This document shows positions 27,102 through 36,733 of a DNA stretch of 64,000 nt, one piece after another; positions within the stretch are counted from its first letter, which is position 1, and each line of letters opens with the position of its first letter. The stretch covers positions 1 to 64,000 of the forward strand of contig JAGRIJ010000010.1 in NCBI GenBank assembly GCA_020443295.1, read 5' to 3'. A program made the translations under genes and the position numbers. Below the pieces are notes generated by a model. The model saw only the letters and a program-made list of their open reading frames with translations, was not told the origin of the DNA and ran no database searches. This DNA is from Alphaproteobacteria bacterium. GTDB taxonomy: Bacteria > Pseudomonadota > Alphaproteobacteria > Micavibrionales > Micavibrionaceae.

Positions 27102-27869
27102 ATGATTTTTCTTCAAACAGAAATAAAGATGCAAAGGCTTTTGCTTTCAATTTTTTCCTTATTATCTTTGCTAATTATTAGTGCAGATTTTGCTCAGGCC
27201 GAAGATAAAGAGAAAGAAAAAAAATCCCATATAGCGCTTCTCACGGAGCCGAAAGAGATCGACGCGATCAAAATTCTGCTCAAAGAACACAAGAAACTCA
27301 GAAACATCTATAACAAGTGCTTAAGAGATCCCAAAAGCCGAAGCGTGTGCATGTGCGAACATACCGGCGACTATCAGACATATACGAAAACTCTGAACGA
27401 TATATCGGCGAAAGGTGATGTTCTGAAGTCCCGCATCATTCACTATCAGGAGTCAGGAAAGAAAATAGCAATAGAAACCAGAGGTTTTTTCGAGATTCAG
27501 AAATTGTTCGGGAAATATTGTGCTCAGGACATTAATGAAGATTTTTTCCCCGTGAAGGAGTCCGACCAGCCTGACCTCAAGGTAACAGGGGAAGGAGAGG
27601 TTAAAGAAATTCATACGCTCTTTTTATATTCCCATAAAATAGATGCGGCGACAGAGGGATGCAAAAAAGAAGACGGTGCATCCAGAGAATGCATCTGTAA
27701 ATATATGGAAAGTTATAAGAAGCTGAATAAAAGGAGCCAGATGTTGACCCAGAAGCATCCTGATTGGTCGGGCCGCTGGTTGCAGTATGTCTGGAACGGC
27801 GAGAGTTATAAATTTTCCCTGTCCTACAAGAATAGGGAGTTTACAGCGATCCAAAAATATTGCGATTAA
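27102..27869 (+). CDS. Secreted protein with two cysteine-bearing repeats, unknown function
   Basis: About 255 residues from the ATG at 27102, which is preceded by GGAGA; the open frame extends further upstream without a better start. A Sec signal peptide (MQRLLLSIFSLLSLLIISA, cleavage after AQA) is followed by a charged linker. Two related modules follow: the first with NKCLRDPKSRSVCMCEHTGDY and a Cys in KYCAQ, the second with EGCKKEDGASRECICKYMESY and a final Cys in KYCD. Each has Cys-x8-12-Cys-x-Cys and a later Cys, suggesting two disulfide-bonded units in the periplasm. No family recognised; AT-rich. Confidence 0.7.
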   Translation: MIFLQTEIKMQRLLLSIFSLLSLLIISADFAQAEDKEKEKKSHIALLTEPKEIDAIKILLKEHKKLRNIYNKCLRDPKSRSVCMCEHTGDYQTYTKTLNDISAKGDVLKSRIIHYQESGKKIAIETRGFFEIQKLFGKYCAQDINEDFFPVKESDQPDLKVTGEGEVKEIHTLFLYSHKIDAATEGCKKEDGASRECICKYMESYKKLNKRSQMLTQKHPDWSGRWLQYVWNGESYKFSLSYKNREFTAIQKYCD

Positions 27870-28038
27870 ACTTAGATTGAACACAAACCTCTAAAAAAAG
27901 GGATGCATCTTTTACGCTTTCGCGCCGAATATGTAGGGGATACGGACGGTGACGATGTTGACGACACAATAGTCCAAAATCTTGAGTATCAACTGGAAAT
28001 ACAGTAACTGGAATTGAAAAAACTGGAGGAATCTGAAC

Positions 28039-29148
28039 ATGGCCAAAATTTTTGATCCCCTGAATCTCGGTGCGATCTCAATACCGAACCGGATTATCAT
28101 GGCGCCCTTAACGCGTATGCGCTCGAAACAGCCCGGAAACATTCCATGGGAATTAAACGCGACCTATTATGCGCAGAGGGCATCTGCGGGATTAATCATT
28201 TCCGAGGCCACTCAGGTTTCGCAGCAGGGGCAGGGATATCCCGCTACGCCCGGCATCCATTCGCAGGAACAGGTCGAAGGTTGGAAAAAAGTAACCGACG
28301 CCGTACATAAAAATAACGGGAAAATAGTTCTGCAACTCTGGCATGTCGGACGGATATCTCATCCTTCTCTCCAGCCGGACGGCGCTTTGCCGGTGGCTCC
28401 CTCCGCGATACCGGCGGAAAACAGCGGGACCTTTACCGCGGATTGGCAGCCCACACCGATTCTGACGCCCCGTGCGCTTGAAACGGATGAAATCCCAGGA
28501 ATTATTGACGATTTCAAAAAAGGCGCGGAAAACGCAAAGGCTGCCGGTTTTGACGGTGTAGAGGTTCATGGGGCCAACGGCTACCTTCTCGACCAGTTCC
28601 TGCAGGATGGATCGAATAAACGAACAGACAGATACGGGGGATCGATTGAAAACCGCGCACGGCTCTTGCTGGAGGTCGTCGATGCGGTTGCAGAAATATG
28701 GGGATATGATCACGTAGGCGTAAGGCTCTCTCCATACGGAACTTTTAGCGACATGAAAGACAGCGATCCTGTAGCCTTGTTTTCATACGTCATGGAGCAG
28801 CTAAGCGCACGCAAGATCGCTTTCCTTGACCTGATTGAACCCCGGGCGACCGGAGCGGGAGGAGGGGATGAAGTGGCTCAGAACATGCCGTGCACGTCGG
28901 AGATCTTCCGGTCAAAATTTAAAGGCCCTCTGATTTCCGCCGGGGGATACGACCCCGAAACAGCCGTTAAAGCGGTCGAAAGCGGTAACGCCGATGCCGT
29001 TGCTTTCGGAAGATACTTCATTTCCAATCCCGACCTCCCCCAACGGATACGCGAAAACCAGCCTTTGAATAAATACGATCGCAGTACATTTTACGGCGGT
29101 CTGGAAAAAGGCTATACAGATTATCCTTTTATGAAGGACGCAGCTTAA
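28039..29148 (+). CDS. nemA: Old Yellow Enzyme-type alkene reductase
   Basis: FMN-dependent, NAD(P)H-using reductase of activated alkenes, nitro compounds or N-ethylmaleimide, in the cytoplasm. The 369-residue TIM barrel starts with PLNLGAISIPNRIIMAPLTR, has LQLWHVGRISHP, and the substrate-binding HGANGYLLDQF (His-x-x-Asn, as in yeast OYE). NKRTDRYGGSIENR is the typical FMN/loop signature. The ATG follows a strong CTGGAGGA site. The gene precedes a hydrolase-like gene and a TetR/RND efflux operon, similar in logic to nemRA, where electrophile stress controls a reductase. Confidence 0.92.
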   Translation: MAKIFDPLNLGAISIPNRIIMAPLTRMRSKQPGNIPWELNATYYAQRASAGLIISEATQVSQQGQGYPATPGIHSQEQVEGWKKVTDAVHKNNGKIVLQLWHVGRISHPSLQPDGALPVAPSAIPAENSGTFTADWQPTPILTPRALETDEIPGIIDDFKKGAENAKAAGFDGVEVHGANGYLLDQFLQDGSNKRTDRYGGSIENRARLLLEVVDAVAEIWGYDHVGVRLSPYGTFSDMKDSDPVALFSYVMEQLSARKIAFLDLIEPRATGAGGGDEVAQNMPCTSEIFRSKFKGPLISAGGYDPETAVKAVESGNADAVAFGRYFISNPDLPQRIRENQPLNKYDRSTFYGGLEKGYTDYPFMKDAA

Positions 29149-29179
29149 ACGCTTTTACGCGAAAAAGGGAAAGCTTGTA

Positions 29180-30208
29180 ATGTCAGCACGCCCCAATCTC
29201 AGAGTGGTCGGTCGTGAACAGGAATGCGGATGGTCGAATAAGGATTCCCGTACCCCGCTTCACAACGCCTTATTAAGAAACATCCAGCGCCGCAACACCA
29301 TACTCGATGCTATTTTTTATGATGTTGGATGCGTAACAAAGCACGAAATTCCCTCGTTGGTTTTCTGGCTGGCTCAGGAAGGAGCCATTCTGATTGTGCC
29401 GCCCACAGGCCAAGGAACGCTGAGCGTCAGCAATGGAAAGCAGGAGTTTTTTGATAAGGGCGGACGGGAAGTGGCGGCGTTGGCCGTTGCAGGAGTGGGA
29501 AGCTCGGCTCTTGGGGCGGCGGCCTTCGCGCGGAATATCGCTGACGCTTTGGGTGCGCCTGTGGCGGCGGTTATATCGGGCTACGGTATGTCGGATGTCC
29601 TGACGGAAGCGCTCGGCGGATTTTTTTGGTTTGGGGCGCTCAACAGCATACGTCACACTCTTGAAGGGTTGGACAGGCTGACAAATGCTGCCGAAAGTGA
29701 AGCGGCGCTCACGGCAACGGAAAACCTGGCATGGACCCGCCTGAGCAAGGATACCGCGACTCTCATTGATCTGTTGTCGGATCGGGACTTCAAGCCACCT
29801 TATTTGATCGGGCACTCGAAAGGGAACCTCGTGATTTCCGAAGCGCTCTACGCGCTGGAAAATATGGGGGATGTTAAGGAACTGGCAAAAAGAAGCAGGA
29901 TCATAACGATAAGCGCGAAAATAGGCATGCCGACAGCATTCAGGCAGGTTCTGGATATCATGGGGCAGTGGGACGGGTTTGGCGCCCTGAACTCAAGGCC
30001 GGATATCCCCGCGGACTATATTGTTCCAGGGGCCTGGCACAGTACGAACCCCGATTTCCCCTGCGGAATGGGCATCCGTGTAACAAATGTCCTGCGCGAG
30101 GCGCTCCCTCTTTTCGATTTGCCCCGTCCGCGCCGTCATCGCCCGGTATTGAGTCCCTATATGGATCTGCCCCAAAAAGCTGCCTGCGCCAACCTTCGCA
30201 GCACCTGA
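29180..30208 (+). CDS. Putative alpha/beta-hydrolase
   Basis: A 342-residue protein with a nucleophile-elbow motif GHSKG (in LIGHSKGNLVISEAL at about residues 213-227), typical of alpha/beta-hydrolases and lipases. No signal peptide is present, so it is predicted cytoplasmic or membrane-associated. A Gly/Ala-rich hydrophobic region (VAALAVAGVGSSALGAAAFA) precedes the elbow. A His that could complete the triad occurs near PGAWHSTNPDF. It begins 31 bases after nemA with an AGGGAAAG site and is probably co-transcribed. Substrate unknown; a polyester or lipid ester is possible but unproven. Confidence 0.65.
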   Translation: MSARPNLRVVGREQECGWSNKDSRTPLHNALLRNIQRRNTILDAIFYDVGCVTKHEIPSLVFWLAQEGAILIVPPTGQGTLSVSNGKQEFFDKGGREVAALAVAGVGSSALGAAAFARNIADALGAPVAAVISGYGMSDVLTEALGGFFWFGALNSIRHTLEGLDRLTNAAESEAALTATENLAWTRLSKDTATLIDLLSDRDFKPPYLIGHSKGNLVISEALYALENMGDVKELAKRSRIITISAKIGMPTAFRQVLDIMGQWDGFGALNSRPDIPADYIVPGAWHSTNPDFPCGMGIRVTNVLREALPLFDLPRPRRHRPVLSPYMDLPQKAACANLRST

Positions 30209-30231
30209 ATACTCCTTAAAAAAAGTTATAG

Positions 30232-30260
30232 TTGACCAGTCAGTCAAGAGTCTATATAAG
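30232..30260 (+). promoter_or_regulatory. Promoter and candidate operator of the TetR/RND operon
   Basis: TTGACC (30232-30237) and TATAAG (30255-30260) are 17 bases apart. The inverted repeat TTGAC-CAGTCA-GTCAA (30232-30247) overlaps the -35 element and could be the site for autoregulation by the TetR protein encoded 29 bases downstream. Confidence 0.6.
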
Positions 30261-30288
30261 CATCCTTCGTGCTGAAAGGATAGATGAA

Positions 30289-30945
30289 ATGACACGCGGG
30301 CAGACAAATACGAAGGACCGGCTCATAAAGACCGCCAAGGAATTAATCTGGCGCGATAGCTACAATGCGACCAGCGTTGATGAAATCTGTGCGGCTGCTG
30401 ACGTCAAAAAAGGCAGCTTTTATCACTTTTTCCCGTCCAAAGCCCATCTCGCGCTGGCAACGATGGACTCATGTATGCAGGAAACAATAGAAAATTACGA
30501 TGACATTTTTTCCCGGACAAGACCGCCGCTGGAGCGTTTTACGCTTATGGCTCGTCACGTATACAAAAAACAACAGGAAATCAGCGCGGAGTTGGGGCAT
30601 GTCTGTGGTTGCCCTTACGCGACACTGGGTTCGGAGATAGCTTCAGAAGACGAAGAAATCGCCGAAAAAATCTCGGATATATGCGCGAAGAAAACAGCCT
30701 ACTATGAAACGGCGCTGCAGGATTTGATCTCCGAAGGCCTTATTCCGGAATCCACCGACGTAAAAATTAAGTCCGAGGAAATTTTCGCCTTTCTCGTCGG
30801 GCAGCTGTTAATGGCCAGGATCAAGAACGATTTAAGTTTTATTGAGCACCACCTGAAAGACTCTGTCTTCAGCCTGATCGGAGTGGATCAAGAGGTCGTG
30901 GCATCAGGACAGAATCAAAACCGCAAAAAAAAGAAAGCCGCCTAG
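30289..30945 (+). CDS. TetR-family transcriptional repressor
   Basis: A 218-residue regulator starting at MTRGQTNTKDRL, with AAAGGA upstream. The N-terminal HTH is clear: TSVDEICAAADVKKGSFYHFFPSKAHLA. The ligand domain has several cysteines (CMQETI, GHVCGCPYA, ICAKK), which could sense electrophiles as in NemR. It is first in the operon with the membrane fusion, pump and outer membrane genes, and lies downstream of the reductase nemA. It therefore probably represses efflux until a reactive compound is present. A longer frame starting upstream would cover the promoter and is unlikely. Confidence 0.88.
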   Translation: MTRGQTNTKDRLIKTAKELIWRDSYNATSVDEICAAADVKKGSFYHFFPSKAHLALATMDSCMQETIENYDDIFSRTRPPLERFTLMARHVYKKQQEISAELGHVCGCPYATLGSEIASEDEEIAEKISDICAKKTAYYETALQDLISEGLIPESTDVKIKSEEIFAFLVGQLLMARIKNDLSFIEHHLKDSVFSLIGVDQEVVASGQNQNRKKKKAA

Positions 30946-30957
30946 ATTAGAGTTGTT

Positions 30958-32184
30958 ATGGAGACGAATGTGTTTGGATCAAGAAAAATTCTGGTTTTTA
31001 TAGCTTTGGCTCTTCTCGCCGCAGGGGTGGGGACGGCCCTTTATGAAAGCACCTCTGTAGATGCCATGGAGCAGTCCGGAGAAAAGGCGGCGCCTCCTCC
31101 GATGCCGGTCGATATAGTGGAAATCAAAGCTGAATCGATTGAAATCTGGAACGATTTTTCCGGCAATGTCGTCGCCGTAGACAGGGCCGAAATCCGCCCG
31201 CAGGTCGAAGGCCGGATAACGGAAATCCGTTTTATCGACGGGCAGAACGTGCAGAAGGGGGATGTCCTGTTTGTAATTGATCCCCGCACTTATGAGGCGG
31301 CTTTGAATCAGGCAAAAGCGGCCCTTGAAAACGCTAAAGTGCAGGCACAACTGGCGCAAAAAGAATATGAAAGGGCAAAAAGCCTGATCAAGACGGAGGC
31401 CATTTCTCAAAGCCTGATGGATGAACGCGACAACAATCGCAAGGCTACGGCTGCAGCGGTTCAGGGAGCCGAAGCCGCGGTGCAGAGAGCGGAAATCGAT
31501 CTTGACTTTGCCTATGTTAAAGCGCCGATTTCGGGCAGGGTAAGCCGCGCGGAAATCACGATAGGAAATCTTGTTCAGAAGACGCCCAACGCGCCTCTTC
31601 TGACAACGATTGTCTCTCAGGATAAGGTCTACGTTGACTTCGAAGTGGACGAGCGGACCTATATCGACTCCGTCCGCGCCTCAAATGGATCAAAACAGTC
31701 TGAGGGACAAAAAATTCCCGTCCGCTTGCTGCTGGAATCCGGGAGTAAGGAACTGGACGGATATGTTCACAGCTTTGATAACCGGATCGACCCGTCTTCC
31801 GGCACGATCCGCGCTCGCGCGATCTTTGATAATAAGGAAGGGTATCTCCTGCCGGGCATGGCGGTCAGCGTGAAAATGGGAGGAAATTTGAAAGATAAAC
31901 AGATTTTGGTAACCGAGCGGGCAATCGGAACCGATCAGGATCGAAAATTTGTATTTGTTCTCGGTGAGGGTAACGCCGCAACATACCGCGAAGTGAAAAT
32001 CGGCCCGAGTGTAAGCGGAAGAAGGGTTATTCTCGATGGTCTCAAAGAAGGCGATAAGGTCATAACCTCAGGGATCACGCGGATACGCCCGGGCACTATT
32101 GTTGCGCCAAAAGGAGAAGGCGCGGAACAAGTGCAGGCGAATTCGGCAGCATCCCCGGAAGAAGCATCGAAAGTAGAAGAGTAA
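30958..32184 (+). CDS. RND efflux periplasmic adaptor (MFP)
   Basis: A 408-residue membrane fusion protein linking the RND pump to the outer membrane channel. A single N-terminal helix (about 10-27) anchors it. Biotinyl-lipoyl halves surround a coiled-coil hairpin: VAVDRAEIRPQVEGRI, then the alanine-rich hairpin, then YVKAPISGRVSRAEI. Beta-barrel and membrane-proximal segments follow (DGLKEGDKVITSGI). The sequence is typical of AcrA/MexE-type adaptors. It begins 12 bases after the tetR stop and ends 4 bases before the pump. Confidence 0.93.
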   Translation: METNVFGSRKILVFIALALLAAGVGTALYESTSVDAMEQSGEKAAPPPMPVDIVEIKAESIEIWNDFSGNVVAVDRAEIRPQVEGRITEIRFIDGQNVQKGDVLFVIDPRTYEAALNQAKAALENAKVQAQLAQKEYERAKSLIKTEAISQSLMDERDNNRKATAAAVQGAEAAVQRAEIDLDFAYVKAPISGRVSRAEITIGNLVQKTPNAPLLTTIVSQDKVYVDFEVDERTYIDSVRASNGSKQSEGQKIPVRLLLESGSKELDGYVHSFDNRIDPSSGTIRARAIFDNKEGYLLPGMAVSVKMGGNLKDKQILVTERAIGTDQDRKFVFVLGEGNAATYREVKIGPSVSGRRVILDGLKEGDKVITSGITRIRPGTIVAPKGEGAEQVQANSAASPEEASKVEE

Positions 32185-32188
32185 CGTC

Positions 32189-35100
32189 ATGATCTTATCC
32201 AGCCATTTCATTGACCGGCCTGTTTTTGCCGGTGTGTTGTCCTTCATGATTTTTCTGCTGGGGCTTATTGCGATGTTCCGTCTGCCCATCTCGGAATATC
32301 CCGAAGTATCTCCCCCGTCCGTTCAGATATCTGCGAGTTTCCCGGGAGCAAATCCGTCCGTTGTCGCTGAGACCGTCGCTACGCCGCTCGAAGAACAGAT
32401 CAGCGGCGTCGAAAATCTGCTCTATATGAATTCTTTGGCCACCGCCGACGGCAGGCTTTCAATGACGATTACTTTTGCCATCGGGACGGACATTGACCTT
32501 GCCCAGCAGCAGGTTCAAAACCGCGTATCACAGGCTTTGCCGCGTCTCCCGCAGGTCACCCAGGATCTTGGGGTCACTGTTGTAAAAAGCTCGCCCGATC
32601 TGACGATGGTCGTGCACCTTACATCCCCGAACTCCCGTTACGACATGCTATACCTGCGTAATTACGGGACGTTGAATATCAAGGATCAGTTGGCCAAAAT
32701 TCCCGGCGTAGGGGATGTCCGGTTGTTTGGTTCCGGGGATTACGCTATGCGGGTCTGGCTGAACCCGGACCGCATTGCAGAACGTGGAATGGATGCCTCC
32801 GAAGTGGTAAACGCCATCCGCGGCCAGAATATCCAGGTGGCCGCAGGGGTCATCGGAGGGCCTCCCTATAACAAAGAGACGATGTTACAGCTCCCGGTCA
32901 ATACGCAGGGACGCCTGACTACGCCTGAAGAATTTGAAGATATCATTATTAAGCGCGATAACAATGGCGTCATTACGCGCCTGAAAGATGTTGGCCGCGC
33001 GGAACTGGACGCTCAGACCTATTCCCTCCGCTCCATGCTGAATAATGAACCCGCCGTGGCGATACCGATTTTCGCCGCTCCTGATGCGAACGCTCTGGAG
33101 ATTTCGGACAATGTCCGAAAAACCATGGCCGAGCTGAAAAAAGCCTTTCCTCAGGATATGGATTACACGATCGTATACGACCCTACGGTTTTTGTCCGTC
33201 ACTCGATCGACGCCGTCATCCATACATTCATCGAAGCGATCATCCTTGTGGTAATTGTAGTAATCGTGTTCCTCCAGACGTGGCGGGCGTCCATTATCCC
33301 ACTTCTGGCCGTTCCCGTTTCAATCGTCGGAACGTTTGCCATTATGCTTCCGCTGGGCTTTTCAATTAACGTTCTTTCACTCTTTGGGCTGATACTCTCC
33401 GTAGGGATTGTCGTCGATGATGCGATCGTTGTGGTCGAGAACGTCGAGCGTAACATCGAGGAAGGTAAAAAGCCGCGCGAAGCGACCATTCAGGCAATGA
33501 AGGAAGTAACTGGTCCTATTATCGCTACAAGCCTGGTGATTGCTGGTGTCTTTATTCCGATCGCCTTTATCAGCGGCCTGACAGGAATGTTTTACAGGCA
33601 ATTCGCACTGACAATCGTGATCGCGACCTGTATCTCCATGATAAATTCGCTCACGCTCAGTCCGTCCATGTCGGCAGTCCTTCTCAAACCGAGACACGAA
33701 CAGAAGGATTTTCTGACCCGTATCATGGACCTTCTTTTCGGCTGGTTTTTCAATGGTTTTAACCGCATTTTCAGAAGAAGCCAGAGCGCATACTCAAAAA
33801 GCGTCGGCGTTTTTAGCCGCCACAGGGCAATTCTGATGGTCATCTATGTTGCCCTTGTCGGTGCGACTTATTACAGCTTTGGTCTGGTGCCGTCCGGTTT
33901 CGTCCCTTCTCAGGATAAGCAGTATCTCATTAGCTTCGCACAGCTCCCTTCCGGCGCGACGTTAGAGCGCACGGAGGAGGTCATGCGGAAAATGGGTGAA
34001 ATCGCTCTGAAGGAAAAAGGCGTAGCCAACGCGGTTCAGTTTCCCGGACTTTCAATCAATGGCTTTGTCAACTCTTCGAGCGCCGGTATCGTTTTCGTGA
34101 CCTTGGATGATTTTGAAAAGCGCAATTCTCCGGAGCTTAGCGCCGGGGCGATCTCCAAGAGCCTTCAGAAAAAATACGACAAAATTGACGAAGCGTTTAT
34201 CTCTATTTTCCCGCCCCCCCCTGTGCGCGGATTGGGGACGACGGGTGGATTTAAATTGCAGATACAAGACCGTATGGACCTCGGCTATCAGGCGCTGAAC
34301 GAAGCTCTGCAGCAGGTTCTCGGGAAAGCTTACGCCAGCCCTGTTCTAAGCCGCGTATTCTCCAGTTACAACATCAACGTGCCGCAGCTCTTTGTGGACC
34401 TGGATCGCACGCGCGCTCAGCAGCTGGGTATATCCATTGATGAAGTGTTCCGTACCATGCAGATTTATCTGGGGTCTGTCTACGTGAACGATTTCAATCT
34501 TTTTGGCCGCACCTATCAGGTGATCGCGCAGGCGGACAGGGAGTTCCGCTCGCGCCCGCAGGATATCTTGCGCCTGCAGACAAGAAATTCTCAGGGAGAA
34601 ATGGTCCCTTTGGGTTCGGTCGTCAAGGTTAAAGAAACCTTCGGTCCCGAAGTGGCCATGCGTTATAACGGTTTCCGGGCCGCCGATCTGAACGGCAGCC
34701 CGAATGAAGGATATTCCTCGGGGCAGGCGCAGGATGAAATCACCCGCATTTTGAAGGAAACTCTCCCACAGGGAATTGATTTTGAATGGACGGAACTGAC
34801 TTACCAGCAGATTCTGGCCGGAAACACGGCGATCTATATTTTTCCGCTCTGTATCTTCTTTGTGTTCCTTGTTCTGGCGGCCCAGTATGAAAGCCTGACC
34901 ATGCCGCTTGCTGTAATCCTGATCGTTCCGATGAGCATCCTGTCAGCTTTGATCGGAGTCTATATCAGCGGCGGAGACAATAATATTTTCACCCAGATCA
35001 GTCTTTTCGTTCTGGCCGGTCTGGCCTGCAAGAACGCGATCCTGATCGTGGAATTCGCCCGAGAGCTGGAACATCACGGCAAGACAATCGTTGAAGCGGC

Positions 35101-35359
35101 AATAGAAGCTTGCCGTCTTCGGTTGCGTCCGATTTTGATGACGTCCTTCGCATTCATCATGGGCGTTCTGCCTCTGGCTCTGAGCCACGGAGCAGGGGCG
35201 GAAATGCGGCAGGCAATCGGAATATCGGTCTTTTCGGGGATGCTGGGAGTAACGTTCTTCGGCCTGATCTTTACCCCTGTCTTTTACATTCTGCTGAGGA
35301 CCCTCGAAACCTCGCTTCGGCGGGGTGCCGCAAGCAAACAACTAATGCCGGCGGAGTAA
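32189..35359 (+). CDS. RND multidrug efflux pump (HAE1 family)
   Basis: A proton-driven inner membrane transporter of 1056 residues with the twelve-helix RND plan and two large periplasmic loops. The start FIDRPVFAGVLSFMIFLLGL is typical. In helix 4 the segment VGIVVDDAIVVVENVERN supplies the two essential aspartates, and the later GLACKNAILIVEFAREL contains the proton-relay Lys. The closest well-known type is AcrB/MexF. Substrates are probably amphiphilic drugs or reactive compounds. It is the third gene of the TetR-controlled operon. Confidence 0.95.
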   Translation: MILSSHFIDRPVFAGVLSFMIFLLGLIAMFRLPISEYPEVSPPSVQISASFPGANPSVVAETVATPLEEQISGVENLLYMNSLATADGRLSMTITFAIGTDIDLAQQQVQNRVSQALPRLPQVTQDLGVTVVKSSPDLTMVVHLTSPNSRYDMLYLRNYGTLNIKDQLAKIPGVGDVRLFGSGDYAMRVWLNPDRIAERGMDASEVVNAIRGQNIQVAAGVIGGPPYNKETMLQLPVNTQGRLTTPEEFEDIIIKRDNNGVITRLKDVGRAELDAQTYSLRSMLNNEPAVAIPIFAAPDANALEISDNVRKTMAELKKAFPQDMDYTIVYDPTVFVRHSIDAVIHTFIEAIILVVIVVIVFLQTWRASIIPLLAVPVSIVGTFAIMLPLGFSINVLSLFGLILSVGIVVDDAIVVVENVERNIEEGKKPREATIQAMKEVTGPIIATSLVIAGVFIPIAFISGLTGMFYRQFALTIVIATCISMINSLTLSPSMSAVLLKPRHEQKDFLTRIMDLLFGWFFNGFNRIFRRSQSAYSKSVGVFSRHRAILMVIYVALVGATYYSFGLVPSGFVPSQDKQYLISFAQLPSGATLERTEEVMRKMGEIALKEKGVANAVQFPGLSINGFVNSSSAGIVFVTLDDFEKRNSPELSAGAISKSLQKKYDKIDEAFISIFPPPPVRGLGTTGGFKLQIQDRMDLGYQALNEALQQVLGKAYASPVLSRVFSSYNINVPQLFVDLDRTRAQQLGISIDEVFRTMQIYLGSVYVNDFNLFGRTYQVIAQADREFRSRPQDILRLQTRNSQGEMVPLGSVVKVKETFGPEVAMRYNGFRAADLNGSPNEGYSSGQAQDEITRILKETLPQGIDFEWTELTYQQILAGNTAIYIFPLCIFFVFLVLAAQYESLTMPLAVILIVPMSILSALIGVYISGGDNNIFTQISLFVLAGLACKNAILIVEFARELEHHGKTIVEAAIEACRLRLRPILMTSFAFIMGVLPLALSHGAGAEMRQAIGISVFSGMLGVTFFGLIFTPVFYILLRTLETSLRRGAASKQLMPAE

Positions 35360-35363
35360 GCGG

Positions 35364-36725
35364 ATGAAGAAAATTATATATCTTGGGTTATGTATGGTTC
35401 TTAGCGGCTGTTTTCAGGGAAGCCTTGACCTGTCCGAGCCGGAATTCCCCAAGCTTTGGACAGCGCGGGACGGCGAAACAGTAAAGCAGGTAGAAGTAAA
35501 AGAACTTGAAAAATGGTGGCTGGGATTCAACGATCCTGTCCTGAACAAGCTTGTCGATCTGGTCTTGGAACAAAGTCCGGACCGCCTGACAGCAGAAGCA
35601 AAGATAAAAGAAGCGCGCGGCTTGCGTCACACGGCCATTTCCGCCCTTTTGCCTCAAATTGGCGCGTCTGGAAGCTCAGGCAGGCAGGATACAGGTCTTG
35701 ATAGCCCCGGTTCGGTGGATAGTTTTTATGAAGCGGGCTTTGACGCATCGTTCGAAATCGACGTTTTCGGCCGCAACAGGAAAAATTATACGGCCTCTGA
35801 TGCTCGTTTGAAATCTGCCGAAGCAGCCTATCATAATGTCAGCTTAAGCCTGATCGCAGAAACGATCAGGACATATATTGACTATCGTTCTGCGCAAAAT
35901 CAGTATCGGATTGCAACAAAGAACCTCAAGTCGCAGGAAAAGACTCTGGGCCTGATACAGGACCTGAATAAAATGGGGTCGGCGCCGCGTCTGGATGTCG
36001 AACGCACGGAAAATCTGGTCAATACGACCCGCGCATCTCTGCCGGAATACAAGCGTTTAAGCGAAAACGCAAAATTGAGATTAAGCGTCTTAACCGGAGC
36101 GTTGCCGGAAACACTGGCGCCGATCCTGACTCCGGACGCCGAAATTCCCGGTGCGGATATCGGACCGGTGCTGATGGCCCCGGCAAAGGCTTTGACCTTG
36201 CGCCCGGATATTCGTGCCGCCGCGGAAAATCTGAAAGAAAATACCGCACTCTCTGAGTCGGCTACGGCGGAGTTCTTCCCTTCCTTTTCACTCAGCGGTT
36301 TTTACGGCATCAGCGATGGCGGTCTTGTCACCAACGCGAATGTCTGGAACGTAGCGCTGGGGGCCGCAGTATCTCTGCTTGATTTTGGCAGGATCGAAGG
36401 CCGGATAGATGCGGCCAGAGCACGGGAAATGCAGGCCTATCAGCAATATCGCAAGACCGTCCTGAGTGCAGTGACCGAAGTGGAAACAGCGTTGAACGAT
36501 TATGCTTATATCAACGAACGCAGGATTTCTCTTCAGAAAGCATTTGAAAACGCCGATCAGGCCTTGGCGCTCTCACAGTCCCTCTACAAGGAAGGCGAAA
36601 TTTCCTTTCTGGATGTTCTCGACGCGCAACGGAACGCCAACAACGCCGAATCGGCGGTCGTATCGGCCCGTGCCGCTCAGGCGGAGAGCTTGACCCGTCT
36701 GTATAAGTCTCTGGGCGTCTACTAA
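35364..36725 (+). CDS. Outer membrane efflux lipoprotein (NodT type)
   Basis: A TolC-like channel of the NodT branch, 453 residues. It has a lipoprotein signal with lipobox LSGC (Cys14), so its N-terminus is lipid-anchored. Two repeats of the OEP helical barrel are visible; the end SFLDVLDAQRNANNAES is a hallmark of the family. It closes the tripartite system with the adaptor and pump and lies 4 bases after the pump stop. Its end converges with ppx, 8 bases away. Confidence 0.93.
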   Translation: MKKIIYLGLCMVLSGCFQGSLDLSEPEFPKLWTARDGETVKQVEVKELEKWWLGFNDPVLNKLVDLVLEQSPDRLTAEAKIKEARGLRHTAISALLPQIGASGSSGRQDTGLDSPGSVDSFYEAGFDASFEIDVFGRNRKNYTASDARLKSAEAAYHNVSLSLIAETIRTYIDYRSAQNQYRIATKNLKSQEKTLGLIQDLNKMGSAPRLDVERTENLVNTTRASLPEYKRLSENAKLRLSVLTGALPETLAPILTPDAEIPGADIGPVLMAPAKALTLRPDIRAAAENLKENTALSESATAEFFPSFSLSGFYGISDGGLVTNANVWNVALGAAVSLLDFGRIEGRIDAARAREMQAYQQYRKTVLSAVTEVETALNDYAYINERRISLQKAFENADQALALSQSLYKEGEISFLDVLDAQRNANNAESAVVSARAAQAESLTRLYKSLGVY

Positions 36726-36733
36726 GCAGGGCG

